Assembly (NCBI GenBank): GCA_025667525.1
Contig: JANFOE010000050.1
Location: forward strand, 434,001 to 498,000
Length of the DNA stretch: 64,000 nucleotides
From: Glebionis coronaria
Taxonomy: Eukaryota; Streptophyta; Magnoliopsida; Asterales; Asteraceae
Direction: 5' to 3'
Positions 10,057-20,700 of the stretch are shown one piece after another. Position numbers and translations under genes: made by a program. The notes under the pieces were generated by a model. The model had not been told where the DNA came from, ran no database searches, and was given only the letters and a program-made list of their open reading frames with translations. Position 1 is the stretch's first letter; each line of letters begins with the position of its first letter.

Positions 10057-12832
10057 TACCCTAGAACCAAGGTCACTTACATTACCCTAAATTACGCTTA
10101 TTTTTTAAATTTTTAATAAATTTTATTTGCTATATATTTTATTATTTTGGTTGAAACCAATGTTCGAGGTTATAATTTTGACGATTGACGATTTAAGAAG
10201 GACGATGACGAATACGATCCCGATGGATGCCCAAATTTCTATGATTTATGTCGTTTTAGCGATATTATAATTTTTCGAGAATTTTACTTTCGGTTCGTGT
10301 TAAGTCGAGTCGGGTGAGTTTTATTGCTTTCCGGGTACATTTAAAGTGTCCTAAATATATTTTGGAGTGTTCGGGATGATCCCCGACTCCCGTAAAATTT
10401 TCTAAAATGACTAGTGAGTCAATCCCGTAAACTTATGAGGACGTTTTTGCTTAAGGACAAAAGAAAGCCTATATTGCACCCAAGGTCCCTCCCATTTTAC
10501 AAAAGGAAAAATCAAGCACACACACTAAACATTTTTACCCCAAAAATTTTCACCACCCTCTCTTTTTCTCTCTTAGGCCGCCGGCCATACACCACCACCA
10601 CCACCACCACTTTCAAATTTCTTGGTTTTTGATTAATTCCAATTAAAGACCACATCTTAAAAACCTTTTGTAAGTGTTAATCCATGGTTTAATCCAACAT
10701 GCATTAACATGACTTTTCCAAAAATTAAAGATTTTTCAAAAGTTTGTTTTGATGTTCATTAGCCATTTGCATGTTTAATTCATGGATGGATGATGTTAAA
10801 TCACTAAACAAATCAACCAAAATCAATTTGGTTGATGGGTTTTGATCACCCAAACCCCACGGCACAAGGGGGGTGTTTGGGGGATCATGGTGGTTGATGT
10901 TTTGATGATAGATTATGTGTTTAATATTGTTTTTACATGTTTTTAAATGGGTAAAACCATTTGCATGTTTATTTTTGTGATTGGGTTTTATGATGATATT
11001 GATTAATAGGGGTTTAGGACTGATTAGAGTGATTGAGTATGATTAGGAGTGCTTAGGTTGATGCCTAGTGTCGATAAATGGGTTTGAAAACGAGCGTTGG
11101 GATGATTTTGGTATAGGTGATTTTAGGCAGAAAGTTTGAGGTATTTTCGTAAAAATTATTTTGTAAACAGGTCTTGTGGTTAGGATATAGTTTTAGAGCG
11201 TCTTCTTAGCTTCGATTTGGTATAAGATAGAGCTTACGACTCCTAACGAGTCAAAAGTTATGATGTTTTGAAATTCGTGTACCGGGAGATGAAAACCGTC
11301 ATAATCTGAAATTATGCTTGGTTTTAGGTCAAATCCCGGGGACTATAGGTATAGTTTGGTAAATGGTCAAAGGTTGATTTTTAGTCTCAAACCTGCATAT
11401 TTGAGTCTATTATTAGACTTAGGTGTCAAATGGGTCAATGGAGTATTTTAAACGGGTCAAATGAGTCCGACTTGGTCAAAGTACAATTTCAGTCCGAAAA
11501 ACGTAGTTTTGGTAAAGTGTTGAGTAACGGGTCGTAAAAGCGAAAACTTTAATGGGATTAAATATGTGTTTTCTACTGGTCTTAAGGTATTTTTGAGAAT
11601 TTTCTTAATTTTTATAAAAAGGGTTAAGTCTAGTAAAACAGTTCGTACTTTTGGTAAGTATCGGCGAAAAATGCGTAAAAATGAATAACGTTAATAATAT
11701 GGACAAATGGTATAAAACGAGTAACACTTGTTTGTTTTGTTTGGCGTGAGTTGTAATTATAACAAGTGACTAATATGTATGTATTATATACAGTACCATA
11801 AGGTTTATAAATGAGATTACTCATTACGCGTTATTGGTTTGATAGGTGTTGATTTACCCGGGCATCCTCATCGTCGTCAGTGACCGTCACTCGAACTATC
11901 GACTACTTGTTATATAAGGTGTGAATTTATAGCCTCGCTTATTATTATTTCATATGGTTTTACCCGCGAGGGAAATGCATGCTAGTTTTCAAAATGAACA
12001 TATGTCATGAATGATTGTTGGACCCGAATGTTGCCTTTGAAATTGTGTTGAGTACCTAGTTGCAAAAGGCCCTAATTTCATGAACTATTAACTATTGTTT
12101 AGTCCTAGCGTGGATTAGAAATAGCCGCTTATACAAAGTGATAGTACTATGGGGTTGACTACCCTATCCGAGACGAGGGCTAGTACGTTGATACCCCCTG
12201 CGGACGGATAATTTGTGATAAGAGAAAAGGTATAATTGTAACTGATGCCTTAGTAGGGGCACTGGTTTCATCTGAATCACGCCGGTAATTATTACGCGGG
12301 TGATTGAGTTAACGGTTTAGTGTCATGAGCTTAAACACAATTGTCAGAACCTTGAATATAGATTGTTTGATCGACAAGTCAATGAATGATCGTGAATGGT
12401 GTTTATTACACATATGTTCAAAATGAATTATAAAATCTTTGAATTCCACTCAACGTTTTTGTTGACCAAATTTAGCATGTGTTTCAGGTAACCGATGAAG
12501 TGTAGCATGGAGCATGCATTGGATGGAAGTTGTGTGTATGGCTTGGAGTCTACTTGTTTTTCCTCTCGTTATTACTTGAACATTTTTAAACTTTATGTCA
12601 TGTTGTTGTGAAAACTGTATCTTTTGGGGTTGAGATTCATGGGGACCGAAACGCAAACTCTGTTGTATCATTTGGGGTTGGAAAACCGTAGACAAGTACA
12701 TTTTTAACCATTTTTAATTGTTTAAATTTGACGTCTCTTTGGAGTCGTTCGATGTATCTTTTGTGCAATGATAACTGCCTAGCACCCAAATGTTGTAGTT
12801 CCGCTGCGCATAGCATTTGGTGCGGTGTTAGA
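10052..12832 (+). repeat. 3' LTR of the Tekay-like element (2,781 bp)
   Basis: It is the same sequence as 964-3747, with scattered substitutions and small indels (for example a 4-base loss of AAGT near 12720 relative to 3632). It ends GTGTTAGA at 12832 and is followed by the target duplication TAAAA. Confidence 0.92.
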
Positions 12833-12837
12833 TAAAA

Positions 12838-15800
12838 TACCCCAAAATATGCTTGTGTTTGTTCAATGTGTATTTTAGGTACGGATATCGTGAAATCACC
12901 AAAAGATTACAAGAATCAAGCAAAAACGAACACGGGAAAGCGAAGCCGCATAATGAACCAGACCCGATTGTTGATTTTCCAAGAAAAGTCCCTCAAGATT
13001 GAAGAAATGAAAACTTTGGTCCCTCATCTTTGAAAGATTGTCAAGAATAGTCCTTGAAGAATATATTGTACAAGATAAATCCTTCATTTATCAAGTATTG
13101 ACCATTCATCCCTTGAAGAATGTTTAATGTTGCATAACTAGTCCCTATTTCAAGTTTATAAAAGACAAGGGCCGAAAATGCATATAACCCTAAGTACTTT
13201 TCAAAGGAAAAGTGGGAAGAAAGTTGCCATAACTTTATATGTACACTTTTTGGAATCACATGGGTTCAAACTGCCAACTTAACAACTGATAACCCATTTA
13301 CACCAAATAACCCACCCTTCCAACCCGTTTCTGTTTTTTACTCCTAATTTTTTTGTCTTGTCTTTTTCAGACGAAGAAGACAACAAAATCAGCCAGAGCA
13401 TCCAACGATTCACACTAATTATTTGGTCCCCAGTGGTTGAATGAAGGGCTTAGATGAATTCACAACAGCTGTATCATCCACTAACCTCCAAGATTGTCAG
13501 CAAGATCACATGTGACACCATTTGACCAAGATTCGAATCAAAGAAGAAAGGGGCAATTTTGGTTATTCATACAATTTGGGTTAGCATTTTTTAATTCTAA
13601 AACCTACTGTGACCCTCTATATAAAGGGCTTAGGATTTTCTTTTCAGTCTTGTTACAATTTTTTTCTTAAAAAATTTGTAATCTATTTTTTTATGAATGA
13701 AAGATTGAGTTCCATTGTTCCAGGTTTATTTTAGCCTTATTGTAATTCCTTTTTGAATTAATGAAAGTTGGTGTTTTTGAAGAAAATATAATTCCTTTTC
13801 ATCTTTTAAAAGTTGGTATTAAGTTATAATAAACCTGTGTTCCAAAATTTTTATCTTCTTGTTGAGTTACTATATTCGAAAAAAAAGAGGGGTGTTATTG
13901 TTGTTTTGATTATTGCTGATATTGTTACTATACGCAGAAGAAAAAAAAGGTGTATTGTTGTCCTTTATTGTTCGATACCAAAAGAAAAAAAAGCAGCATT
14001 TTGTTGTTGTTGTTTGTTTGACGCAAGCACAAAAGGGAGTTTGTGTTTTTATTGTTTGTTACTGTTACCAAAAAAAAGAATAAAAAGGGAGTGTTACGAT
14101 TTGGGACAGGAAAGAAACGAAAAAAAGGGAAGTTTATCAAGTGGGTGATTGTTCACTGTTTGGAGCTATTTGAAGATTTTTAGCCGAATTTCTCTAGGTT
14201 TGAAGACATTTTCTTTGGTTCTTTTTTGTGTATTGGGATGATAAGCTTTTCAAATAAGCTCTCACAACTTGTTGGGTTGGTTAAAGTTGAAAAGAGGTTG
14301 AGAGGGATTGTAAGGTTGTATGTTAGGAGTTTGACAAGCTCTAGACCCCTTTGTGAGTACTTTCCGCTTTATAGCTTATTACTGCCCATATTCTGTCTAT
14401 GCTTAATTCTCTAGCTTATTTGCTCTATTTTTTGCTTATTTTTGTTGTCTACAGTTTTTTATTGCTTAGTTTAAAACCATACTATTGTGACTGTTATGAT
14501 TTTTTTGGTCATAAGAATCATAGGCTTTAATCTAAGTAGTGTTGTTTTCATGATGGTTTCTAACCCACTTTTGGCCTAAGTTTAAATGCTATAAGTTTCA
14601 AGAGTTAAAGGTTTGCATAGCTAAAAAATGTAAGATACTTTTTCCTCAATTATTTGTCGTTTTTGTTGTTCTAGTCGAGGTCTGATGTAGAGAAATTTTA
14701 GGGAGCTTAGACCATGAGTTAAGACTTGAAACTTTTCCGTAGATTAGTTCATAGTACAGGGTTGGTTTGTTATTAATTAGTTTTTCATTTTGGCTTATTT
14801 TTTGTTATCGTCATTAGCTCAAAGTCCTTACCCACCCACTGTTTGTTCACTAGGCTGTAGCGTAACTAGGATTCGAGTAGATTAAGGTTGATAATTTTCC
14901 TGTTTTTAATAAAATCTGAGGTTAGAACTTATTTTAGGCGCTTAATTTTACGTAGAGAATGGCCTTTTTAAGTGTTAAATTGCATTACTTAGCCATAGTT
15001 ACTCTTCATCAGCATGAATTTTTGTTGTTCCTGCCATTGTACACTAGCAGGTGTAGTAGGACTCAAAATTATTATGTTTACTGTTGTCATTACTTCTTGT
15101 TGCTTGATTTCAGTTGGATTTAAGGTGCTTACATGAGTGGGGTATTTGCTTTGGGTTCGTTGCTCCTAAGCTTAGAATTGAGTTATTTGATTAATAGCTT
15201 TACTCTTCTATCTGTTGAGTTCATTAGAGTAGTGCTTCAATCAGGATAATATTAGTATCAAAATAGGTCGAGAAGTGGTAAACTTGCTGCCACTGTTTCT
15301 TAGGTAAATTATTCTGAGTATTTTTATTTATTGTGTTCCTACGTGACCTCTGTGGTGTTTGTTATATCTGTATTTGTGGTTACTCAAGCTTATCAACCAA
15401 GGACATCAACCAAGGACGAGCCAACAACGGTCCTTGGTTTTCTGATTATTGCCAAGTCCATAAAAAAGTTGAACAAAAAAATGGCAGTCATTGGTTTTGA
15501 ACCCCTGACCTCATAGACACAACAGACGTAGCTTACAGCAAGCATACCATCTGATCTATTGACCCTTTTTGTTTATAGTTCCTTTGGATTCCTACTTACT
15601 GTATTCAGTGATAATATAAAAAAAATACAAAAGTGGCTTCAGCAAGTCTCGAACCTGTGACCTGCACTCCACAACAGACGCCAGTTCCTTTACCATCTGT
15701 TATGGAACTTCTTTTGTTTACTCTTTTCTTTTACTTTTCCTTTATACATTTTTTTTTCTCTTGCATTTTTATAAAGCCGTAGCTATTAAGCCTGCTTTTG

Positions 15801-16461
15801 GCTTATTGGCTTATTAATTTTCGTCCTTATTATTTTTCTTTTGTTTCCTGCTTAGTTTATGTTTTTTTTTAATTTTACTATTTTTTTCGTTTGTTATTTT
15901 ATTTTCTAAGATTATTTTCATTTTAAAATTTAAAATAGACATAAAAATAGAAAAAATTTAGTAAAAGTTTCAAAAAATATATATTTCTTTTAGTTTTCAA
16001 TAAAAGTGTTTTAGGTTTACAATAAAAAAATAAATTGGATTTTGTCTTTTTCTTATTTAGTTATATTTTTAGGTTTTCTAATTAACTTTAAAAAATAATA
16101 GTAATTAATTAAAAGTTTTCAAATTTTTTTGGTTTTCGTAATTTTCTTAATTAGACTTTTTAGGACTTTTTAGCAATTTTAATTACTTTTAGGTGAAATT
16201 TTTTGTTCGGTCGCGTTTCGACGTTCGCGCGTTTTCGTCCGTTTTTAGCGTAAATCGTTCCCATTTTCTTTTCTTTATTTCTTTCCAAACATAATCACTC
16301 GAATAAATAACGTATAATATTGTTGGCTAAACACCATACCTCCACCGAGAACGAACTGGACGACGAGTATTCGCGTTTTTCACAAAACGTGATACTTAAT
16401 ACTTACCCGCTTTTGTCGCTTTGTTTTTTCCTAATTTAAAGTGTACAAAAATACCGCATCA
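12838..16461 (+). repeat. Probable long LTR of a Ty3 element with Asp-type PBS
   Basis: There is no coding region in this 3.6-kb stretch. It has a clear TATA box (TATATAAA, 13618-13625) and ends CGCATCA at 16461, six bases before a TGGCGCCGCTGTC primer site. An LTR is the simplest reading. The start is uncertain because the Tekay-like element inserted at or near it (before 964 and after 12837 are the two halves of one target). No second copy of this LTR was found. Small ORFs at 13813-14148 and elsewhere lie in poly-A or poly-T runs and are not credible. Confidence 0.55.
15478..15712 (-). other. Two tandem tRNA-like (SINE-head-like) segments
   Basis: Read on the minus strand, 15490-15575 and 15640-15710 each contain CAGATGGTA (A-box-like), then about 30-40 bases including GTCTGTTGTG, then a B-box-like GGTTCAAAACC or GGTTCGAGAC. 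The two are related to each other. Neither folds into a full cloverleaf by eye, so they are not tRNA genes. They may be two SINE heads or an old duplication carried in the LTR. Confidence 0.4.
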
Positions 16462-16466
16462 CCAAA

Positions 16467-17260
16467 TGGCGCCGCTGTCAGGGAGGTGTGTTTAGCCATA
16501 TCTTTATATCGTGTTTGTTTGTGTGTTTACGTTTTTACCGTAAATGCTTCTTTTTATTTTTCTATATTATTATCCATAAAAGTAAATACGTGTTAAATTG
16601 AACTCAATTAACACAAAAATCGTTTTTTCGTTTTATTGTGCATAATATATTGTATTTACATAGAAAAATTAACACAAAATAATTATCCAAATACGCGAGA
16701 AATCACACCTCGATAGTGGGCGTGCCGGTCATTATCGAGTGTATAGAATTCAAACGAAAGTCAAAGGCAAAATAGATAAATACTCTTAATTGTTTTAATC
16801 TCGATAAATAAAAACTATAAGGTGGGTATAAGGCGATTGTATTTCACGACCTAAAGAAAAAAGGCTCTTCAGTGCTTCGCGCCGCCTCGTTTTCTCCGCT
16901 CGCTTGTGCGTATTTTGAAAGTGACGATTAATTAGGGGTTTGCCACATCAAGTATTATTAATCTATTTTTGTGAGTTTTAATTATTGAACCTCGAAACGT
17001 TTTGGCGTTCCACCAACGTTTCAAAGTCGACGAAGGTTTTTAATTTACGTAATTGCCTTCACTCCTCTTGGATTCATTAATCGAGACTTCGGTTCGTGGA
17101 TAACTTTTGTAGATTAATTTCTACGTAATACACAAAAAATCCAAAAAAATTAAAAAACCAAAAACAGAAAAGTAATCTTTTTACTTTCTCTCTATTTTCA
17201 TAATTCTTTTCTTTCACCCTCTATATCGTTTAATTCTCGAACTGACTTTCTCGTTGCATC
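16467..17260 (+). promoter_or_regulatory. Asp-type PBS and leader
   Basis: TGGCGCCGCTGTC at 16467-16479 matches the tRNA-Asp-type primer site used by Athila/Tat elements. The leader is about 780 bases, AT-rich with a GC-richer patch near 16870-16910 (CGCGCCGCCTCG). No ORF is recognised in it until the ATG at 17261. Confidence 0.65.
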
Positions 17261-18157
17261 ATGTCGAATGATGAGGGTTATTACTCGTGTCCATATTGTG
17301 GAGGCCCACCCGATTGGGCTAATTGTTTCAATTGTGAGGTTATTAGAGGTTGTGAGGGTTATGTCTATAACTCTCCTTCACGTGATTATGGTGACGAAAT
17401 CCAATCTAATGACCAAGATCACCAACCATTTTCGTCTTATTCGTCATATTATTTGTCTTTTAATTGTGATGAAAATCAAAATAATGAAATGAATCAAAAT
17501 GAAGCTTTTTGTGATTATATGAGACATAATAACGAACTTGTAGCATCAATTCAAGAACACGTGGTTGATCTCGATAAATATTACAAAGAAAAATTGGCAA
17601 CCCAAAAGGAATCTTTTAAAAAAATGGAAAACAATTATGATACCCTTTTTGAAGAGCAACAACGTTTGTATGACCAAAGTCAAGAAATGTGGAAAGATTA
17701 CGTAGATGAAATTAACAAAAAGCACGCTAATGAGAAAGATAAAATTCTTTTAATGGTCGAGGGCTTAATGGAAAAATTCAATTCTTCGTCAAATAACACC
17801 AATCCTAATTCCGAGGGAGAGGTTCAAGTCATATCAACCCTTAAGACTCGTACATCTCGTATTGATCCCTATCTCTTGAACTTTAGAGTCATTCTACCTT
17901 CGTCGTCTTGCAAGAACGTAGAGGAAACGAAAACGTCATCTAACGAGGTTTTTAAAGATGTTGTTAAAAATAAACCACAAGAAAAACTCGTAGGATACTT
18001 AGGAACAATTAATGCTATACCTTTTCAACCTAAATTTTCTAATGAGGATGAAATTATTGAGGATTTTCTAAATCAATATACAGTTAATTTTGACGAAGAA
18101 ATAGGATCAATTATAGGAACTTGCGAAAAGTTCTTGTTCTTAACCCGTGAGAGTTAA
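17261..18157 (+). CDS. 298-aa ORF with knuckle-like Cys cluster, non-autonomous Ty3 element
   Basis: An intact ORF runs from ATG 17261 to TAA 18155-18157. The first 20 residues hold CPYCGGPPDWANCFNC. This has the spacing of a CCHC knuckle (C-x2-C-x3-H-x4-C) with Pro in place of His and an extra Cys. Compare CDTCGGPHSYNDC in the Athila gag at 23590 and CTTCGGPHAYFNC at 29970. Residues about 85-190 are charged and likely coiled coil (KYYKEKLATQKESFKKMENN). The C-terminal third is acidic. No protease, reverse transcriptase or integrase is present. With the upstream PBS it looks like the single ORF of a non-autonomous Ty3 element. The continuation to a 3' LTR is missing: at 18158 the text switches to the minus-strand Athila element. 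Whether the ORF makes a protein is unknown. Confidence 0.6.
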   Translation: MSNDEGYYSCPYCGGPPDWANCFNCEVIRGCEGYVYNSPSRDYGDEIQSNDQDHQPFSSYSSYYLSFNCDENQNNEMNQNEAFCDYMRHNNELVASIQEHVVDLDKYYKEKLATQKESFKKMENNYDTLFEEQQRLYDQSQEMWKDYVDEINKKHANEKDKILLMVEGLMEKFNSSSNNTNPNSEGEVQVISTLKTRTSRIDPYLLNFRVILPSSSCKNVEETKTSSNEVFKDVVKNKPQEKLVGYLGTINAIPFQPKFSNEDEIIEDFLNQYTVNFDEEIGSIIGTCEKFLFLTRES

Positions 18158-18857
18158 GACTTTTGCATTTTAAATCTCCCTATATAAAAGCCTAGCAAAA
18201 CTTGACTTAAACACGTTAAGGATACTAGCTAGAGTAAACTTAGATAAGTAAACTCGGGTTGAGTCAAAATATTCACGACTTTGAAAAATAAAACCACTTT
18301 ATTAAAATTTATTCTAGCAAGGAAAGAAAACAATCATAACAAAGGAAAATATAACTATACAACTAGGCCAAAATAGATTAAAAATTTTGAAAAATGTCGA
18401 AAAATCAAGTTTTCCGGTTAAAATGAGGACAAATTCATGGAAAAGACCACTTACTTCGATAGAAGTCCCCCCTACACTTGAGATAAACATTGTCCTCAAT
18501 GTTTAAGCATGTGGGAATAAACTCCCCTACACTTATGACATTGTGCACTTTGTTTAAATCTTGCTAAGGAAAGGACAACTATAGTGAATTCTATGTGAAC
18601 ATATAAGATATGAAATATTGAATCACGAGAGTTTAGGATAGAACCGGGAAGATGGGAACACGGGATCACGGTTCGTCAAAAGTCATCAAGATGCTCTTTG
18701 AAGCTTGAATCCTTGCACAAAATAAGAAACAAGACAACCAACACATACGGGGCTCCCCCTACACTTATTATGAAAGCAGTAAAGGATAGATCACGGGTTG
18801 CCTCCCGAGAAGCGCTTGTTTTTTATAACCGAGTCACGAGCATGACTCGGCCCAAAT
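18158..18857 (-). promoter_or_regulatory. Athila 3' non-coding module with repeated PPT-like motif
   Basis: This stretch has no credible ORF. Read on the minus strand it follows the integrase stop and aligns by eye with 31567-32240 of the non-autonomous relative. Shared items are a stem-loop-like CTCGGGAGGCAACCCG just after the coding end, and three copies of AAGTGTAGGGGGA (complement at 18754-18766, 18523-18534 and 18466-18479). Polypurine tracts prime plus-strand synthesis, so these may be extra tracts. The conservation ends near 18158-18175. Confidence 0.6.
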
Positions 18858-19959
18858 TTAGTTCATGGGAAACGTGGTGAGGGATGGAATCATCTCATGA
18901 GAGATGTCCTCACCAAAGTACAGCTTCAAACGCTGGCCATTCACCTTGAAATTGGGCCAATTTGGCTGAGAAAGCTCAATGGTGCCGTATGGAAAGACTT
19001 TGGCGACGGTGAATGGACCAGACCAGCAGCTCTTCAACTTGCCAGAGAAGATCTTTAACCGAGAGTTAAAGAGTAAAACTTGATCACCAACGTGGAACTC
19101 TCGGTTCTTAATCCTTGCGTCATGGATGATCTTGGTCTTCTCCTTGTAGATCAGTGAGTTCTCATAAGCTTCATTCCTCAGTTCGTTGAGCTCGTTGAGT
19201 TGAATCTTGCGAAGATCACCGGCTTTGTTGATGTCGAAGTTAGCCCACTTCAAGGCCCAGTATGCCTTATGTTCCAGCTCGATGGGAAGGTGGCATGCTT
19301 TCCTGTACACAAGACGATAAGGTGTACAACCAATCGGGGTCTTATAAGCTGTACGGAAAGCCCACAAAGCATCATCTAACTTATCAGCCCACGCGGCACG
19401 ATGCTCTCCCACAATCGTTCCAGAATTCGCTTCAATCCACGGTTAGAAATCTGGGCTTGCCCATTGGTTTGGGGATGATAGGCGGTGGAAAGACGATGAT
19501 TAACACCATACTTAGCCATGACTCTAGCAAATTGATCATTGCAAAAATGAGTCCCGCGGTCACTGATTATAGCACGAGGAACGCCGAATCGAGCGAAAAG
19601 CTGCTTCAAAAAGTTTACAACCACCCTCGCATCGTTCGTAGGAAGAGCCTTAGCTTCAACCCATTTAGAAACGTAGTCAACGGCTACGAGGATGTACTTG
19701 TTTTCTTTGGATGATGGAAATGGCCACATAAAGTTGATGCCCCATACATCAAAGATTTCACATTCTTGTATGAAATTTTGAGGCATCTCATCTTTATGTG
19801 TGATCTTGCCTTGTCTTTGCAAGCATCACAATGCTTAACCATTTCGTGAGCGTCAGGATAAATGGTGGGCCAATAGAATCCAGAGTCAAACACTTTCTTA
19901 GCGGTGTAGTTGGGACCAAAGTGACCACCGGTGGGTCCTTTATGGCAAGCATCAAGGAT
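18858..19959 (-). pseudogene. Athila integrase, frameshifted and catalytically altered
   Basis: The zinc-binding part (HCDAC, near 19830) is in one frame. A one-base loss near 19815 moves the core to a second frame, and another shift near 19415 moves the C-terminal region ([16 protein letters not shown]) to a third, which ends at 18858. In the core the first catalytic Asp position reads Asn (GINF) and the Glu position reads Gln (GQAQISN), while the middle ISDRG is kept. Two of three DDE residues are therefore gone. The C-terminal part has the FHVGDQVLL and [10 protein letters not shown] signatures of Athila integrases. It cannot encode an active enzyme. Confidence 0.85.
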
Positions 19960-20700
19960 TTACAAAGTTGCCGGTCCATCAACACATCGACGAATGATCA
20001 GATCAGTACATTTTTTGAATAGATAAGGGTCATCCCATAAGTAAGTCTTAACATCTTTAAAGAACTTCTTCTTTTCTTGGGATGTTAACCCTTTGATGAG
20101 AATACCACCGGCTAAGTAGTTTGCAATGTCCGCAAACCACGGGGTGTCATCAAGATTGGACTGAATAGACATCAAGGTCTCAAGGGGAAAAGAGTCATTG
20201 ATCTCTTGGTTCGGATGATCCCCTTGATATGGATCCTCAAGTCTACTCAGATGATCTGTTGCTAGGTTTTCGGCTCCCTTTTTGTCACGAATTTCAATGT
20301 TGAATTCTTGAAGGAGCAAAACCCAACGAAGAAGTCTTGGCTTAGAATCTTTCTTAGTTAACAAGTACTTCAACGCGGAATGGTCGGTATACACGATGGT
20401 GGTGGAAAGGACAAGATAGGGGCGAAATTTTTCAAAAGCATAGACAACAGCTAAAAGCTCTTTTTCGGTTGTCGTATAATGCAATTGAGCCCCCGTCATT
20501 GTCTTGCTAGCGTAATGGATTGGTTGGAAGTGTTTATTCACTCTTTGGCCCAAAACCGCTCCAATAGCAAAGTCGCTAGCATCGCACATCAATTCAAAAG
20601 GTAGCTCCCAATTAGGGGTAACCAAGACTGGTGCCTTAGTTAGCTTATCCTTGAGAAGATTGAAGGCTTCAATACACTCTCTGGAAAAGATAAAAGGAGT
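19960..20700 (-). pseudogene. Athila RNase H domain
   Basis: The frame is open from about 20700 to a TAA at 19960-19962. The domain has [16 protein letters not shown] near 20590, the [16 protein letters not shown] segment, the [11 protein letters not shown] segment, and the ATDHLSRLE linker that precedes integrase in Ty3 elements. The catalytic Asp positions visible in CDAS and TDHS are kept. The frame is offset from the reverse transcriptase by one extra A in a run near 20705. After the TAA the same frame continues into the integrase zinc region, so the stop is a point mutation. Confidence 0.85.

Larger units (their letters stand above)
964..12832 (+). mobile_element. Complete Ty3 chromovirus, Tekay/Del-like
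   Basis: This is a full LTR retrotransposon of about 11.9 kb. It is bounded by two LTRs (964-3747 and 10052-12832) that read almost identically. A 5-bp target duplication TAAAA lies at 959-963 and 12833-12837. In order it contains a PBS of initiator-Met type, a pre-gag ORF, gag with two zinc knuckles, aspartic protease, reverse transcriptase, RNase H, integrase with a C-terminal chromodomain-like segment, a polypurine tract and the 3' LTR. That order defines Ty3/gypsy elements, and the chromodomain points to chromoviruses. There is no frameshift in any ORF, but four UAG codons interrupt the reading frames. The near-identity of the LTRs means the insertion is recent. Confidence 0.92.

Noticed and set aside
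15478..15712. True tRNA gene
   Set aside because: Acceptor stem and anticodon arm do not pair by eye. Only box-like words are present.
18698..18880. Plus-strand ORFs in 18698-19714 and 22500-24126
   Set aside because: They are antisense shadows of the Athila gag-pol, which has clear domains on the minus strand.
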